The position numbers and the translations under genes are program-made. A stretch of DNA of 64,000 nucleotides from Strongyloides papillosus (Eukaryota > Nematoda > Chromadorea > Rhabditida > Strongyloididae): positions 372,001 to 436,000 of the forward strand of contig SRSI01000074.1 of the NCBI GenBank assembly GCA_005656395.1. The letters run 5' to 3'. Position 1 is the stretch's first letter. Each line of letters starts with the position of its first letter. Positions 48,975-60,970 of the stretch are shown piece by piece. The notes below the pieces were generated by a model that did not search any database, was not told the DNA's origin, and saw only the letters and a program-made list of their open reading frames with translations.

Positions 48975-51900
48975 TTATTGTTTAGAAAAAGCCATCCTAA
49001 CAATATCAATTTTCTCACATTTATTTTTCCATATTAGTTTACATGAACTTGAACTGGAAGATGTCTTATGTAGACAACAATTGCATTCTTGAGATATGAC
49101 TTCATCTTTGTAGTCTCTTGTTGAAAATATACCTTCTCTATTTTCTTTGATATAGTTTTGAAGAATTGTTTCCAAGTTTCTTTTTCAATGTTTCTTTCTA
49201 CATTATTATTAAATGTTAATTTATTATTTAATAATCCCCAACAAAAGTCAGTTAAATGTCCTTTCAATAGTTTCTTTTCCAATACCATCACAATCAGGTG
49301 TACATGAAGCAATAGATTTATAGTTGTCAGCATTATACAATATTCTAGCATATAGAGCGTTATTTGGATCGCCAAAAATGTATGAGATACCACTATCTAT
49401 GTTAACAATTTCATTAATTGTTGATTTAGCTGTGTACTTTTTATTTTTTTCACCCACAAATTGGATTGGCAAATCGAAATTCGTCCAATTACTGTTTGTT
49501 ATTGGTTTAATTGTTATGGTATTACTATTTAATGATACTAATATGGCAGAGTAACCAGATTTATAGAAAAATTGATTAATTAAGTTTTGTGCTTGTTGAG
49601 ATTGTGTTACTTCCAATATCTCTTCTGATATTTCTTCTAAACTAACGGTTTTCCATAAATGTTTATTTGTTAGGGCTGTTAAAAGTTTTTTTAGGAAATG
49701 CCTTTCACCAAATGTTTTAGATAACATATGGAATACCAATGGTGCTTTGTTGGAACATTTCACATTAATATCAGAGAGCTCTTTAATATCACGGAGGAGA
49801 AGTTCACTATCAAAACCAGAGTCTTCATTACGCATTGAACGTGTCTTTGCTTCAAGATATCTATCAATAACTTTCATATTAACTGTGGGTAACTTTGATG
49901 ATATTGTCCATTCCAGATAATTTGATAAACCATCCTAAAAATATTTATTTTAAAATTAAGAAAAAGAAAATTGTAAATAAATCAAAAATTTTGAAATATT
50001 TGATTGATATTTATATAAAATAAACTTGTGAAAATAAAGCAAAATATGATTTATAAAATTTTTACGACCCTTAATATTTAAAATTAACAAACGAAGAAAG
50101 TACTATCGTAAGTTGTTAATGTATACTACAAAGTAGTAATAGGTTAAAATGATAAATCTGTTTTTAAAGTTGTCATAATTTGTGTAATGTATGTAGTTAT
50201 GATAAGTAATAATTATAATGGATTAATAATTATTAAAACGATTAATATTAAAGGAATAAAATTTACCTGAATACATAATTCATTTCTCTTTTCACTTGAA
50301 ATGAAATTTCCAATCCATTGTTGAATGATTGCTTTTGTTAAGAATGTATGTGTTTGATAATATTTTGAATACTCGAGACTAGCTTCTTTGACAATTATCA
50401 AACCTGGTGATGAAAGGATATCATGATTTATGGATGTAGCAAGAATAGTTAATTTTTGTAAAGGATACTTAGAATTTGTTAAAGATTCCATTTCATCAAT
50501 AACAGTACGTACTTCTTGGAAAAGCCAATTGAAATCCTTCTTTTTGATATGCTGAGCTATTATTAATTCCAACTCAGGTTTAGCTGACTTATCGAAAATG
50601 TTTTGAGTATCCTTAAATATTGAAAAAGCAATTTGATTTGCTGTTATTGCTCCTGTTCCTTCAAATGAGTATTCTTTTAATTGGTCTTCTCCTTCATTGA
50701 TAATATTGGTGTTATTTAATAAGAAATTACTTCTGACATTAAAATCGTTCTTTGTAGTTATTTTTAATGTTGTTGGAATTTTAACGTTGATATTGTCAAA
50801 ACAAGGAAACATCATTTTCGCATTTCTGATACCAAAATTTGATGATAGTATTAAACTTGATGTTCCTTTTTGCCAACGACGTGGTGATTGTAAGTTTATA
50901 ACATTTGATCTTTGTTCAATATATGAAGTAAATTTAGCAATTTTAATGAAAATTATCCTTTCTGATGAAATATGAGAGGAAAGATGTAAGATCAACATGT
51001 CATTTGCCATAAGACGTGTTATACTATGAAGGCAAATAAATTGTTTATCTTTGCAATCATATATCTGAATATCAGAAGGGTGGATATAATTGATGGTACT
51101 ACCAATATTTATGAATAATGTGTTGGTTGTGTTCAATATTTTGATTTCAGATGTCATGGCACCAGTTATTTTAAATGGGAAAGAAAGGGTTAGTATAGAT
51201 AATTGAAGATCAAATGTATTTGGAGAGAATGTTGATGAAATTTCTGCGATTGATGGGTAATTTTTTTGGGGATGTGGAGAAATATCGGGACATTGTGAAG
51301 GTTCTAAGGGAATTTCACATTTTCCATCTACTGTTATTGGTTCAGGAGTAGTAGATTTTTCTGTTGTTGTTGATAATGTAGTTGTTGAAGTTTCAATTGT
51401 GGTAGTTGTAGTTGTTGAAGACATAGTTGTTGTTGTTGGAGCATTAGTTGTTGTTGGAGTGTTAGTTGTAGTAGTAGTAGTACTAGTAATGATGTTACTG
51501 GACGTTTCTATTATTTCAGTTGTTGTTGTCAAAGATTCTGTCGTGGTTGTTAATGGGATTTCAGTTGTAGTTGTTGATGAAGTTATAGATGTAGTTGTTG
51601 ATGGAATTTCAGTCGTAGTTGTCACTGGAACTTCAACCATAGGTTGTGTAGTAGTTTCTTCTATAGATGGAATTGTCATAGTTAATAGTGTTGTATCAAT
51701 TATTGAAGCTATAGTTGTTGGAACTGTCGATGAGTTGGTCTTAACTGTTGGATTTATTTCACTTTTTAATTCGTTTTCATTTTTTTCTGCTTTATGTATA
51801 ATTTTAGGGACATATGCTTGTGTTGTTTCAATACCTCCAAAAGCTACAGAATTTTGTTGTGCAAGTTCATTTTCCTCGTGATGTTGGAGAGCAAAACGTA

Positions 51901-51997
51901 AAATAATAAGGGACAACAAGACAAAAATGGCAACGACTGTTGCAGCAAAAATCACGGAGTTCCTTGATCTCTTGTGTTCTTTTCTTTCTGAGATCAT
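48975..51997 (-). CDS. Inactive M1 aminopeptidase homologue, mucin-stalked type II membrane protein
   Basis: Exon 1 (51997-50267) encodes a cytosolic basic start (MISERKEHKRSRNS), a membrane anchor (VIFAATVVAIFVLLSLIIL), a Thr-rich stalk of about 140 aa, and M1 domains I-II. Exon 2 starts at 49934. Alignment at the active site shows KAIIQQWIGN where peptidases have HELAHQWFGN, so both zinc His and the catalytic Glu are gone. The downstream zinc Glu (WLNEGFASY) is Asp in CIQDGLSNYLEW. GAMEN is also absent (SSPGLIIVKEASLEY). It is therefore a non-peptidase M1 homologue, a class known in nematodes. The frame closes at 49248 (ERTFN), but a +1 frame continues naturally from about 49280 (LLKGHLTDFCWGLLNNKL), so a one-base insertion beside GGAAAAG is suspected. 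The last ~60 codons are frame-ambiguous. Confidence 0.8.
51320..51730 (-). repeat. Thr/Ser-codon microsatellite-like coding tract
   Basis: Within the M1-homologue exon, long runs of ACA/ACT codons encode Thr-rich mucin-like sequence (many TTTT blocks separated by Ser, Pro, Ile, Glu). It should be heavily O-glycosylated and act as a rigid stalk. The reverse strand shows a spurious Val-rich frame here. Confidence 0.85.
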
Positions 51998-52380
51998 ATT
52001 GTATGAAAGGTTGAATAAAAGAACAAAAAGATAATTAGTAGTAATAAAAATGTATCTAAAGATAACTGCGGCTTTTTAGTGGAAGAAAAGATTAAATGAA
52101 TAATTAGTTTAGTAAATCACAAATTACAAGTTGTTGAAAAATAATTGGTATTAAAAATGTATTGTTAACAACTTTTGATAAATAACTGAGCGAGTAACTA
52201 TGTATTAAAATAAAAGAGCAATAAATCTGACTAATTATATTCACTTATTCCAATATATAAAATATGTGAATATAAATGAAATCACTTAACTATTAAATAT
52301 AGTTTCAACTCCACCTAAAATATTTGGAATGTCCTCATCAGTATCAACATATATCTATCTTGAAAATATAACTCTGCCCA

Positions 52381-52533
52381 TCAGTATTTAAAAAGTTGAG
52401 TTGTTATGGCCTTTCGGTAATCTACAACATTTTGCCAGAAAGGGGCTAAAAACACTAAGATGGCATAACCAACGGTAAAAGTAAAAATTGTTAGATAATA
52501 TAACGGCTGGTCACTATCAATAAACAGTTCCAT
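52381..52533 (-). CDS. Short membrane-segment ORF, possibly the last exon of a receptor gene
   Basis: ATG at 52533 gives 50 aa: MELFIDSDQPLYYLTIFTF then a membrane helix (TVGYAILVFLAPFW) and a polar tail (QNVVDYRKAITTQLFKY). The frame is open upstream to about 52618 (HFGTLFFIKTPIILHFIK, AHLFANRRE), so it may be an exon joined to something earlier. A plausible acceptor (AAGTTTAG) precedes CGCATCTG at about 52560. Upstream, GRDVKLKYIVPYSIISFL at about 52690-52630 in the same frame resembles a further helix but is cut off by two stops. The Cys-loop receptor domain ends 345 bp upstream on the same strand, so this could be its fourth membrane helix. It could equally be a small independent protein. 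Confidence 0.4.
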   Translation of the reverse strand: MELFIDSDQPLYYLTIFTFTVGYAILVFLAPFWQNVVDYRKAITTQLFKY

Positions 52534-52877
52534 CTCTCGCCTATTAGCAAACAGATGCGCTAAACTTTTGATGAAGTGTAGAATAATTGGAGTTTTGATA
52601 AAAAAAAGTGTGCCGAAATGTTATTAATAAGTATATCTAAGAAAAGATATGATGGAGTAGGGAACAATATACTTCAATTTTACATCCCTGCCAGAAAAAG
52701 GTATATTCACGTTTGTTTTTTTAACAGATCTATGACATGTTCAATGAGTGAGAAGATGATTAACTATCAACCAATCAAAAACAGATATATTTTTATTCTT
52801 TTAGCCAGAAAATAAAAGATTACATAATTTATTCTTGTTTAATTGTAAATTATAGTTTACTTACTAGCTTAGATTAT

Positions 52878-53892
52878 TTATATATGATGATAAACTCGAC
52901 GTATATTTAACAAAAAGCAGGCAACCAATTGGTCATGATCTTCATCAAGAAATTGTTCTTTAACTTTGAAAGTATGTATTTGGTCTACTAAACATCTTGG
53001 CCAATTTTCATTACTACATGGAACTGTACCATCTAGTATCGGATCAGAATCCCAAGAAATATTAAAATTTGCGGAACTTTTAAGAAAGCTTCCAATTTCC
53101 ATTTGGCAGACAGCTTTATCGTTGATCTTGTTTTTGTTAGCAAAATTTGGAAGTTCATACATTGAATTGGCACACAACATTTGCAAAGGATTAACTCCTG
53201 AATGTGAAGAAATCAAATGAATACAGGGGATATCTATTGTCATTTTTGTATGTATTGATAGTGTGCCGTTTTATTGATCATAAAGAAGGAATTAGTCATT
53301 GGATTTCTATGAATTCTGAGGAACAAAGAATTTTTTATTACAACATTTGATAAAGGAAAATCTTTATCATCAATAATAAATCTTTGATTAAGTATATCTT
53401 TCTCATCATTCATAAAATCATGTGGTTGAATATATTTCTTTCCAGCTAATAAAGATTTATATATTTCGTGTAACCAGAATGTAATTTCTATTCTTTGTGA
53501 GGATAATGATTCATCTATTCTGAGTAATTGGATCTAAAAACAAAATATATTATTTCTTATTTTGATTCCATTTTTCTTAATGCACTGATAACATACCTTA
53601 ACAGAAACATTATTTTGAACAGTTGGGTCAGCCAGAAACTTTTTTATACTACTACTCCCATATATTTCATTTTTAAGTGACCGAGAATTAATCTTTTTCT
53701 GAAATATGATATATGACTAATGATAATTAAATTAATAGTACATACATTGTATTCTCCAGATCCCTCTAGTATCAATGAATCTTCACTTAAATCATTAAAA
53801 AAATTATCGCTAGCGACAATAAATCGTATAAATGATAAAAACAGCAATAAATAGTACATTAATTCACAAGTTAAAAAATTTTTGGGCCTCAT
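52878..53892 (-). CDS. Divergent Cys-loop receptor extracellular domain
   Basis: Exons 53892-53746 (signal peptide MYYLLLFLSFIRFIVAS), 53698-53597 and 53533 downward. Joined in phase 0 they read SVK|IQLLRIDESLSSQRIEITFW, the loop-D to Trp region of ligand-gated ion channels (VxVxIxLxxIDxLDExxQ...W). Further on come TAHYQYIQK, then TIDIPCIHL, CQMEIGSFLKSSANFNISW, and QLVACFLLNIRRV, which corresponds to the strand just before membrane helix 1. The Cys loop is abnormal: more than 13 residues and extra cysteines. One base is missing from an A5 run (53243-53247) between QYIQK and MTIDIP. The frame stops at 52878, exactly where helix 1 should begin. It is a broken receptor, a soluble acetylcholine-binding-like protein, or a gene whose membrane exons were not resolved. 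Confidence 0.6.
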
Positions 53893-54450
53893 TTGTAAAG
53901 ATAAAAACTAAAAATATATCTTTAATTTAATATTATATATTCATTTATTTAATATAATAAAATAAAAATAAGTAAGATTACGAATAACTGACACCTAATT
54001 TCTCTGTAAAAGTGTTTTATAGCTTATGTGAAGATATATACATATATAATTTATTTAATTTTTATTACAATCATTGAAAACACTAAAAAATTAAGAGATT
54101 TATTCTTTAAATTTATGTTGGTGATGAAATGCTAAGGAAGTATTAATAATAATGTAAGAATAATGCATATTTTTAAATTAAGAATAAACAATTGTTGTGA
54201 GTTAATTTACACTTAAACAAAGGTCATTTTTTAAATTTTTCGTAAGTTATTTTTTATTTTTCATTGTAGAAGTTGTAATTGATGACTAATAATTTTTATA
54301 TATCATTGATAAATTGTATATAAAAGATCTATTTAAAAACAATTAACAAATCTTATATATATTATCATTATGAAAATATTTTCATAAATAACAGTATAAA
54401 AAATTCAAAATTTTGACAATTCATTATACTTTTATAATGGATTTTAATTT
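53893..54450. other. AT-rich spacer
   Basis: Upstream of the receptor-like gene, before the first long repeat. No feature supported. Confidence 0.5.
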
Positions 54451-55234
54451 ATGTGCAGGAAAAAGATGAAAATAAATTTTAAATATTATATTATCACTTA
54501 TCTGTCATCATAAAAGTAGCGCTGTCTCAGGTATTCAAATATTTTTCACTTTTAATTAAATTATATTTGCAGCAAATATTTTTTAAAATTATTTACATTT
54601 TGTTTTTATTTGTTGGAAATTAAAATACTTTTTTTGCAGATACTTGTAATACTTACAAAATGATGGATCAAGTAGAATTATATTTTTTAATGAAAAAGGC
54701 TTTTTTTATCTAGTATCCAATGATATTACTTTGTAGTTTTCGAACGAAGGATACATCCAAAGATAAAATAGACATTGTTTAAAATGGTTATCAAATAATT
54801 TCCAATAGTATATAAACTTAAAAAATAACTTTGATTATATAATTTTAATAAACCTTTCATTTGATAAATTAATTATATTCTTAAAGACAAAAAATTATAT
54901 TTAATCAGTTGAGGACTTTGGATAACAGTAATCTGGTAAACAAGTAGAACAAATGAACACCGCAAAGTAATAATTCAGAGGATGAGAATGATATTACATA
55001 TAAAGTGTAATTTATGGTTTGTAAAATCCTGATACTGGTTTTATGACACTACAAACTCATAAATTACAAAATAGTAATAAGAAAACATCAATGTTATATC
55101 AAAGAAAATTTCTTTTTGTAGTATTTTTTTGCTTGTATGTAAAATTCATATATGATATGTTATTGTTTTATTAGAGAAATGTCAATATTTTAAAATTACA
55201 ATTAATTGAATGGTTAATCTGTTATGAAATACAA
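54451..55234 (+). repeat. Long repeat copy R1 (decayed BTB-gene-like segment)
   Basis: From GTGCAGGAAAAAGATGAAAA onward this aligns along most of its length with 60971-61600 (R2, same orientation). Its first ~270 bp also align with the reverse complement of 62915-63150 (R3). Landmarks shared by all three are TTAAATTATATTTG and GATACTTGTAATACT. R1 and R2 also share ATACATCCAAAGATAAAATA and TTTCCAATAGTATATAAA. In R3 the GATACTTG segment is the start of an open BTB exon; in R1 it is broken by stops. R1 carries about 150 bp near 54850-55010 that R2 lacks. The copies are clearly diverged, so the duplication is not recent. Confidence 0.75.
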
Positions 55235-55494
55235 ATAAAATACACACAAGTATGTATATTGTTTATTAACAACCGGGAAATGCCCGGCTATCATATGTTT
55301 TATTTTACATTTATAGTAATCATATTTTAGATAGGAAATGTATAAGTATTTAAATAGTTTCTTGTCTTTAGTTTTGATTATTGATATTGTTTCATTTCTT
55401 AATTTCATGTCAATCAATTTCCGTTACAAATCTATTATGTTTTCAAGTATCAATTTATTCTTCCTCTTCTTCTTCTGAAGTAATGTCTGTCGAA

Positions 55495-55850
55495 TTAATG
55501 TTTGGTTGTTTTAGAGGTAATCCTTAAAAGCGTTACTGGAGATACAAGGACGAATATTCTCCACTTCTCAGTTTTTGTTAAATATTCTATGTTTCTAAGT
55601 ATAAGCTCTCGACAGCATTCCTTTAAACTTACAGCCGAGCATGCTTCAGATAATATGAAGCGCTCAAAGACGTTCTCAATTGTCAAACTATCACACAGGG
55701 GAGTAAATCCACACCAGCATCATTTGGGCCAGTATGTATTTACCCCCTTCCAGGATAATGAAGATCATCCAATCTTCCCATCCAACTACGCGTCTCAGCT
55801 GCGTAGGCTCCATTGAAATTGCTTGTCAAATTGCAGATCCGAAGCATGCT
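55495..55850 (-). pseudogene. Fragment of a BTB-domain gene (C-terminal half of BTB)
   Basis: On the minus strand one frame gives AQMMLVWIYSPV-stop, and the next continues CDSLTIENVFERFILSEACS and SLKECCRELILRNIEYLT, then EKWRIFVLVSPVTLLRITSK before TAA at 55495. This matches the second half of a BTB domain and the beginning of a BACK-like region (W-x-x-F-V/L). The open part is 63 codons. A one-base shift separates the two parts and no start is present. G+C content is visibly higher than its neighbours. It adjoins the end of a UGT pseudogene at about 55895. Confidence 0.6.
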
Positions 55851-55894
55851 TAGAATAAAGTGTAAGATATATTCGAAAAATGGGAGTATGTACA

Positions 55895-56480
55895 CTAGGC
55901 TTTTTTAAATGTGGCTAGTGTACTTAATTCCGAAACTCCTGCTACATGAACCTCTGTTCCTCATACTTTGAACATTCCAAATATATAAACATTCGTTTTT
56001 TCAGTAATTCGAAGATCAAACTTTTCTTTTCTTATTTTCTTTGATAATTTTTTATCATTGAATACTTTCAGTGAATATTTATGTATCCCATCTATAAATT
56101 TTAACACTTACTATAAGAATTTGTAATAATTAATTAATAGCTTATATTTTACCTTTAATTGTTGTGTACAATTACTGGACAAAGTTCAGAGAAATCTATT
56201 GTCTACCATATTAGCAAAATTATTCTCAACTTCTTTTGTTGCTTGATATGTGATAACTTTAGCTTTATATGCACCAGAATGTTTTATTTTTGGACTTATT
56301 TTGATAGTTAAAACTGTAACATCATGTCCAGCTTTAGTTAAAATATCAGCAACTTGTGAAAACAAGTTTACATGTAATTATTCAAATTTTGGATTTACAA
56401 TAAGAATCTTGTAAGAATAAATAAGTAGAAATATTATAAAAAATAACAAAAAGTATTTGAAGAATATAGTAAACAAACAT
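55895..56480 (-). pseudogene. 5' remnant of a UDP-glycosyltransferase gene
   Basis: Lines up with the first exon and start of the second exon of the intact UGT at 56966-58583. Shared on the given strand are TTAAAACTGTAACATCATGTCC, TATCAGCAACTTGTGAAAA and CATACTTTGAACATTCC. Stops and substitutions interrupt it (for example TTGCTTGATATGTG where the intact copy encodes PATKDVE). Sequence past about residue 150 of the protein is missing, replaced by the BTB fragment. It is a truncated, dead copy. Confidence 0.75.
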
Positions 56481-56965
56481 TACTTATCTTTTTAAAAATT
56501 ATACATTAGAATTTATAACATAAAAGGTTATGCTTATCTTAGAAGATTTTACTTATCATAAAGTACATCATAAGTATACTATTATCATAATGATATATGT
56601 ATTTCAGTTGATTTTCACAAAAAAAACATATATCATAGCATTATAATTCTTTCTTAAAGCTAATCTTTCAAGGAAATATATGAATAATATAAAAAAAAAG
56701 TTAAAAATTGTTTGTATCATTTTTTATTATTAAAATATTAAGTATATCAAAATTAGATTGATACTTTAAAATAATGGATTTCGTGACAAAAAATGTGAAT
56801 ATATAAAAGAAAATTTGATAACTGTATTTACAGTACACTATTTCGATCAGCTCAAAATATTGTTTATAAAAAATTTTTATATCTAACCTGTATAAGATAG
56901 GCTTTAACAATAACAAGAAATTAGATTCATTTACAGGTAATAAAATTAAAATCAAAAGAATTCAT

Positions 56966-58583
56966 TTAATCAATTTTAGCCTTCGACGTGAAGAATTTTT
57001 TAACTATCTTGTATATTACGTATGATAAAAGGTAAATAAGTGCTAAAAGTACAGTGATTACAGGGAATATGATGTCGAGGTTATAATATTCAATCATTCC
57101 CATATGACGACTGGCTAAGTCAAGCATATCAAGTCTTCCGAATTCAGCAGCAAATTCAATATGTTCTATAAGAAGCTTTTTGGAGCCAATAGGTCTCTTG
57201 TTTAATCTTCTTGAAACCACTTTAGCATTCTTTTTATATGTATCGTCGTCTAAAATGGTTTTGATATTTTTTATCAATATACTTGGATTCGCTAAATCAA
57301 ATTTATTCATTACAATACCGCATTTTTGCCTTTCAATCAATTTGGAATTTCTCAATTGATCTCCTAGTATAGGAATTGCAATGGCCGGAACTCCCCTAAA
57401 TGATAGTTCTGTTGTACTACCCATACCTCCATGCGTTACAAATAAGGACAAACGTTCATCATTTAACAAATCACTTTGTGGTAACCACTTACTAATAACT
57501 AAATTTTCAATGTTCTTTCCTGTACCATCTTCAGGCTTTTCATATTTCCATATAAATGTTATATCATTTAACTTTTTTATTGTTTCTAACAGACCATTCT
57601 TTATGTCATCAGGCATGTAAATGGCTTTGGCAAATGATCCAAATGAAACAAGAACAGTTTTATTTCTCAAAGAAAGAATTTTGTGCCAATACTCATCAAG
57701 TGGTTTTGGATCTTTAATACCAATACCGGAAACTTCGACCATTTTAGGAGTTTTTGGACCTGGAATATCTAGGAACGGATTTGAATTTAGTATCAGAAAA
57801 GATGAATCACCAATAATATTATCACTATCATAGAATCCTACTCCATATTTCTTATCAAATTCACTTTGTAATGTCGTTTTGTCTTTTAGAAAGTAAAACA
57901 TAGCTTCACCAAAGTAATATAAAAACCAATTTTCAAATCTTTCACTATATGTCATCTTATCAGTAAACGATGACATAAGTGATGGCATAAAAGATGCTGG
58001 AAATGGCAAACCAAAACTTTTATATAAATTATCTCCTAATGACATCGAGTATCCTGCTACATAAGCTTTTACTCCCCATATTTTGAACATTCCTAATATG
58101 TAAACATTCATAGCTTCAGTGATTCCAAGATCAAATTCTTCTTTTCTTATTTTTTCCGTTAATTCTTCATCATTGAATACCATCAGTGATTGTTTATATA
58201 TTCCATCAAAAAATTTCAAAGCTAACTATATAAAACTTGTATTAGTTAATTAACAGCTTATATATTACCTTAAGATGTTGTGAACCGCCATTGGACAAAG
58301 TCCATAAAAATCTATTATCGAATATATTAACAAAATTATCTTCGACATCTTTTGTGGCTGGAAATGTAATGATTTTAGCTTTATAAGCACCAGGATGTTT
58401 TATTGTTGGGTCTATATTGATAGTTAAAACTGTCACATCATGTCCAGCTTCAGTTAGAATATCAGCAACTTGTGAAAAAAAGTTTACATGTGAATATCCA
58501 AATTTAGGATTTACAACAAGAATCTTGTAGGAATAAATAATTAAAAATAAGTTAAAAAATAATATTAAATACTTATAGAACAT
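56966..58583 (-). CDS. UDP-glycosyltransferase (UGT family), intact
   Basis: Two exons, 58583-58269 and 58225-56966 (43-nt intron, phase 0), give 524 aa. A signal peptide (MFYKYLILFFNLFLIIYSY) leads into the lumenal acceptor-binding half (GYSHVNFFSQVADILTEAGH). The UDP-sugar-binding half shows VLVSFGSFAKAIYMP, WLPQSDLLNDERLSLFVTHG and GMGSTTELSFRGVPAIAIP, the UGT signature. A membrane helix near the end (VITVLLALIYLLSYVIY) precedes a short lysine-rich cytosolic tail ending KAKID, a KxKxx-type ER retrieval motif. UGTs conjugate sugars to lipophilic substrates, including xenobiotics; substrate unknown. It is the only intact member of a three-copy cluster here. Confidence 0.94.
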
Positions 58584-59064
58584 AGTAAAATATAATATTT
58601 TTCGCTTTAATATTTATTAAATGAAGTTTATAATACATAAACTCATATTTATCATGTAAAACATTCCTTATCATAAGATACTTCATAAGAATATTATCAT
58701 TGTAAAGATATCATATGTATTTTGGTTGAATTTCACAAAAAATCATATCTAAGAACATTTTATCATTGCTTTTAAAAATAATTTTTCAAGGAAATAAAGT
58801 AATGATTTAAAAAATATAATTTAAAATTACTTAATCAATTTTTATTATCAAAAATGTTACGTATATCAAAATAACATTGTACTTTAAAATAATTTAGTTT
58901 GTGATGAAAAATATGAATATATAAAAAAAATTTGATAACTACATTAAAATAAGCTAATTCATTTAACTTAAAATTATATCTTTGAAAATACTAAAGTTTA
59001 TTTATATAAGTAGATTTTTACAATACTAAAAAATTGGATATTTTTAAATGTAACTAAATTAATA
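58584..59064. other. Spacer between UGT copies
   Basis: Resembles the spacer at 56481-56965 (shared strings such as TGATAACT and a TTATCATAA...TAAGTATACTATTATCAT-like block), so it was duplicated together with the UGT units. No gene seen. Confidence 0.5.
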
Positions 59065-60660
59065 TCAAAACAAATTTTTTAAATCAATTTTGGGTTTTGA
59101 TGTAAACAATTTTTTGACAATCCTGAATATTAAGTATAATATAAGAAAAAGAAGTATAAGAATTCCAAACATTTCTGGAAATATGATATCAAGATTGTAA
59201 TATTCATTCATTCCCATATGACGACTAGCTAAGTCAAGCATATCAAGCCTTCCGAATTCAGCAGCAACTTCAATATGTTCTATAAGAAGCTTTTTGGAGC
59301 CAATAGGTCTCCTTTTTAATTTTCTTGAAACCACTTTAGCATTCTTTTTATATGTATCGTCGTCTAAAATGGTTTTGATATTTTTTATCAATATACTTGG
59401 ATTCGCTAAATCAACTATATTCATTACAATACCGCATTTTTGCCTTTCAATCAATTTGGAATTTCTCATTTCGTCTCCCATTATAGGAATTGTAATTGCC
59501 GGAACTTCTTTAAACAGTATTTAAGTTGTACTACCCATATTTTCATACGTTACAAATAAGGATAATCGTTCGTCATTTAACAAATCACTTTGTGGTAACT
59601 ATTTACTGAGAGCTAAATTTTTGATGCTTTTCCAGTTTCATCTTCTGGTTCTTCATATTTCCATATAAAAGTAATATCCTTCAATTTTTTTATTGCTTCT
59701 AACAAACCATTTTTTAAGTCATTAGGCACATAAATAGCTTTAGTAAATGTACCAAATGACACAAGAATGGTTTTGTTTCTCAATTAAAGAATTCTGTTCC
59801 AATATTCATCAAGTGGTTTAAGATCTTTAATACCAATACCAGAAACTCTAACCATTTTTGGTGTTTTTGGTCCTGGAACATCCAAGAAAGGATTTGAATT
59901 TATGAAAATAAAAGATAAATCTCCAACAGCATTATTACCATCAAAAAATCCTTCTCCATATTTCTCATCGAATTCTTATTGTAAAGTCATTTTATTGTCT
60001 ATGAAGTAAAAAACTATCTCTCCAACATAATGAGCCAACAAATTTTGAAATATTTCTTTATATGCCATTTTATCACTAAATGATGTTTTAAGAGTTGGCA
60101 TGAATGATGGCGGGGATGGCATTCAAAATGATTTATAGTGACTATCAGCTAAAGGCACTGAATATTCTGTCGCATAAGCCTTTATTCCCCATACTTTAAA
60201 CATTCCTAGTATGTATACATTTATTGTTTAGCAATTCCAAGATCAAACCGTTTCCATTATATTTGCTACGCTAATTCATCATCATTGAATATTCTCAATA
60301 ATTACTTATGTATTCCCATTCATAAAATTCGCTATCATCTACAGAAAACTACTTAAAAAGTAAATAAAAATATATTATTACTTTAATTTTCTCCACACCA
60401 CTACAAGATAAATTTCATAAAAAATTACTATCAATTATATTAAGAAAATGATCTTCAACTTCTTTTTATAGAAGGATATGTAATTATATTAGCTCTATAA
60501 ATTCCAGGATGTTTTACTGTTGGATCAAGATCAATAGCAAGTACCGTAATACTATGTCCAGCTTCAGTTAATATATCAGCAATTTATGAAAAGAAGTTAA
60601 CACGGGAGTATCCTATCTTAGAATTTACAATAAGAATTTTGTAAGAATAAGTTTAAAAAT
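59065..60660 (-). pseudogene. Near full-length UDP-glycosyltransferase pseudogene
   Basis: Tandem copy of the intact UGT. The last 138 codons (59481-59065) are open and nearly identical in places (KLIERQKCGIVMN, LANPSILIKNIKTILDDDTY, EFGRLDMLDLASRHMGM), ending in a membrane helix and KPKIDLKNLF. Upstream, stops and shifts break the frame. The FVTHGGMGST motif is degraded (TTAAGTTGTACTACCC near 59521), and stops occur near 59600, 59785 and 60000. Exon 1 sequence is recognisable to about 60655. The uneven decay (clean 3' third, damaged 5' part) hints at gene conversion from the neighbour or very different ages of lesions. Confidence 0.85.
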
Positions 60661-60970
60661 AGATAAAATACATAGAAAACATAATAAACTATATTACTTT
60701 TTTGTTAAAAAAAACAAAATAAAAATTATAACACATAAAATTATATTTATCTCGTAAAACTTTTCTTATCAGAAAATAATTTATAAGTATATTATCATCA
60801 TAAAGATATAATATGTACTTTAGTTAATAATAACAAAAATTTTTGTATTAGAACACTTTATCATTGTTTCTTAAAGATAATTTTTCAAGGGAATAATTAA
60901 TAATTTAAATTGACCGGAAAAAAAACATAAGTATTTGTTATATCAATATGCTGTTGATAGATTTTACCTT

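Noticed and set aside
51399..51881. Plus-strand 160-codon Val-rich open frame
   Set aside because: It is the antisense shadow of the Thr-rich stalk codons of the M1-homologue gene.
52618..52815. Plus-strand 65-codon frame between the M1 homologue and the receptor-like gene
   Set aside because: Overlaps minus-strand membrane-like coding fragments; no start context, domain or splice support.
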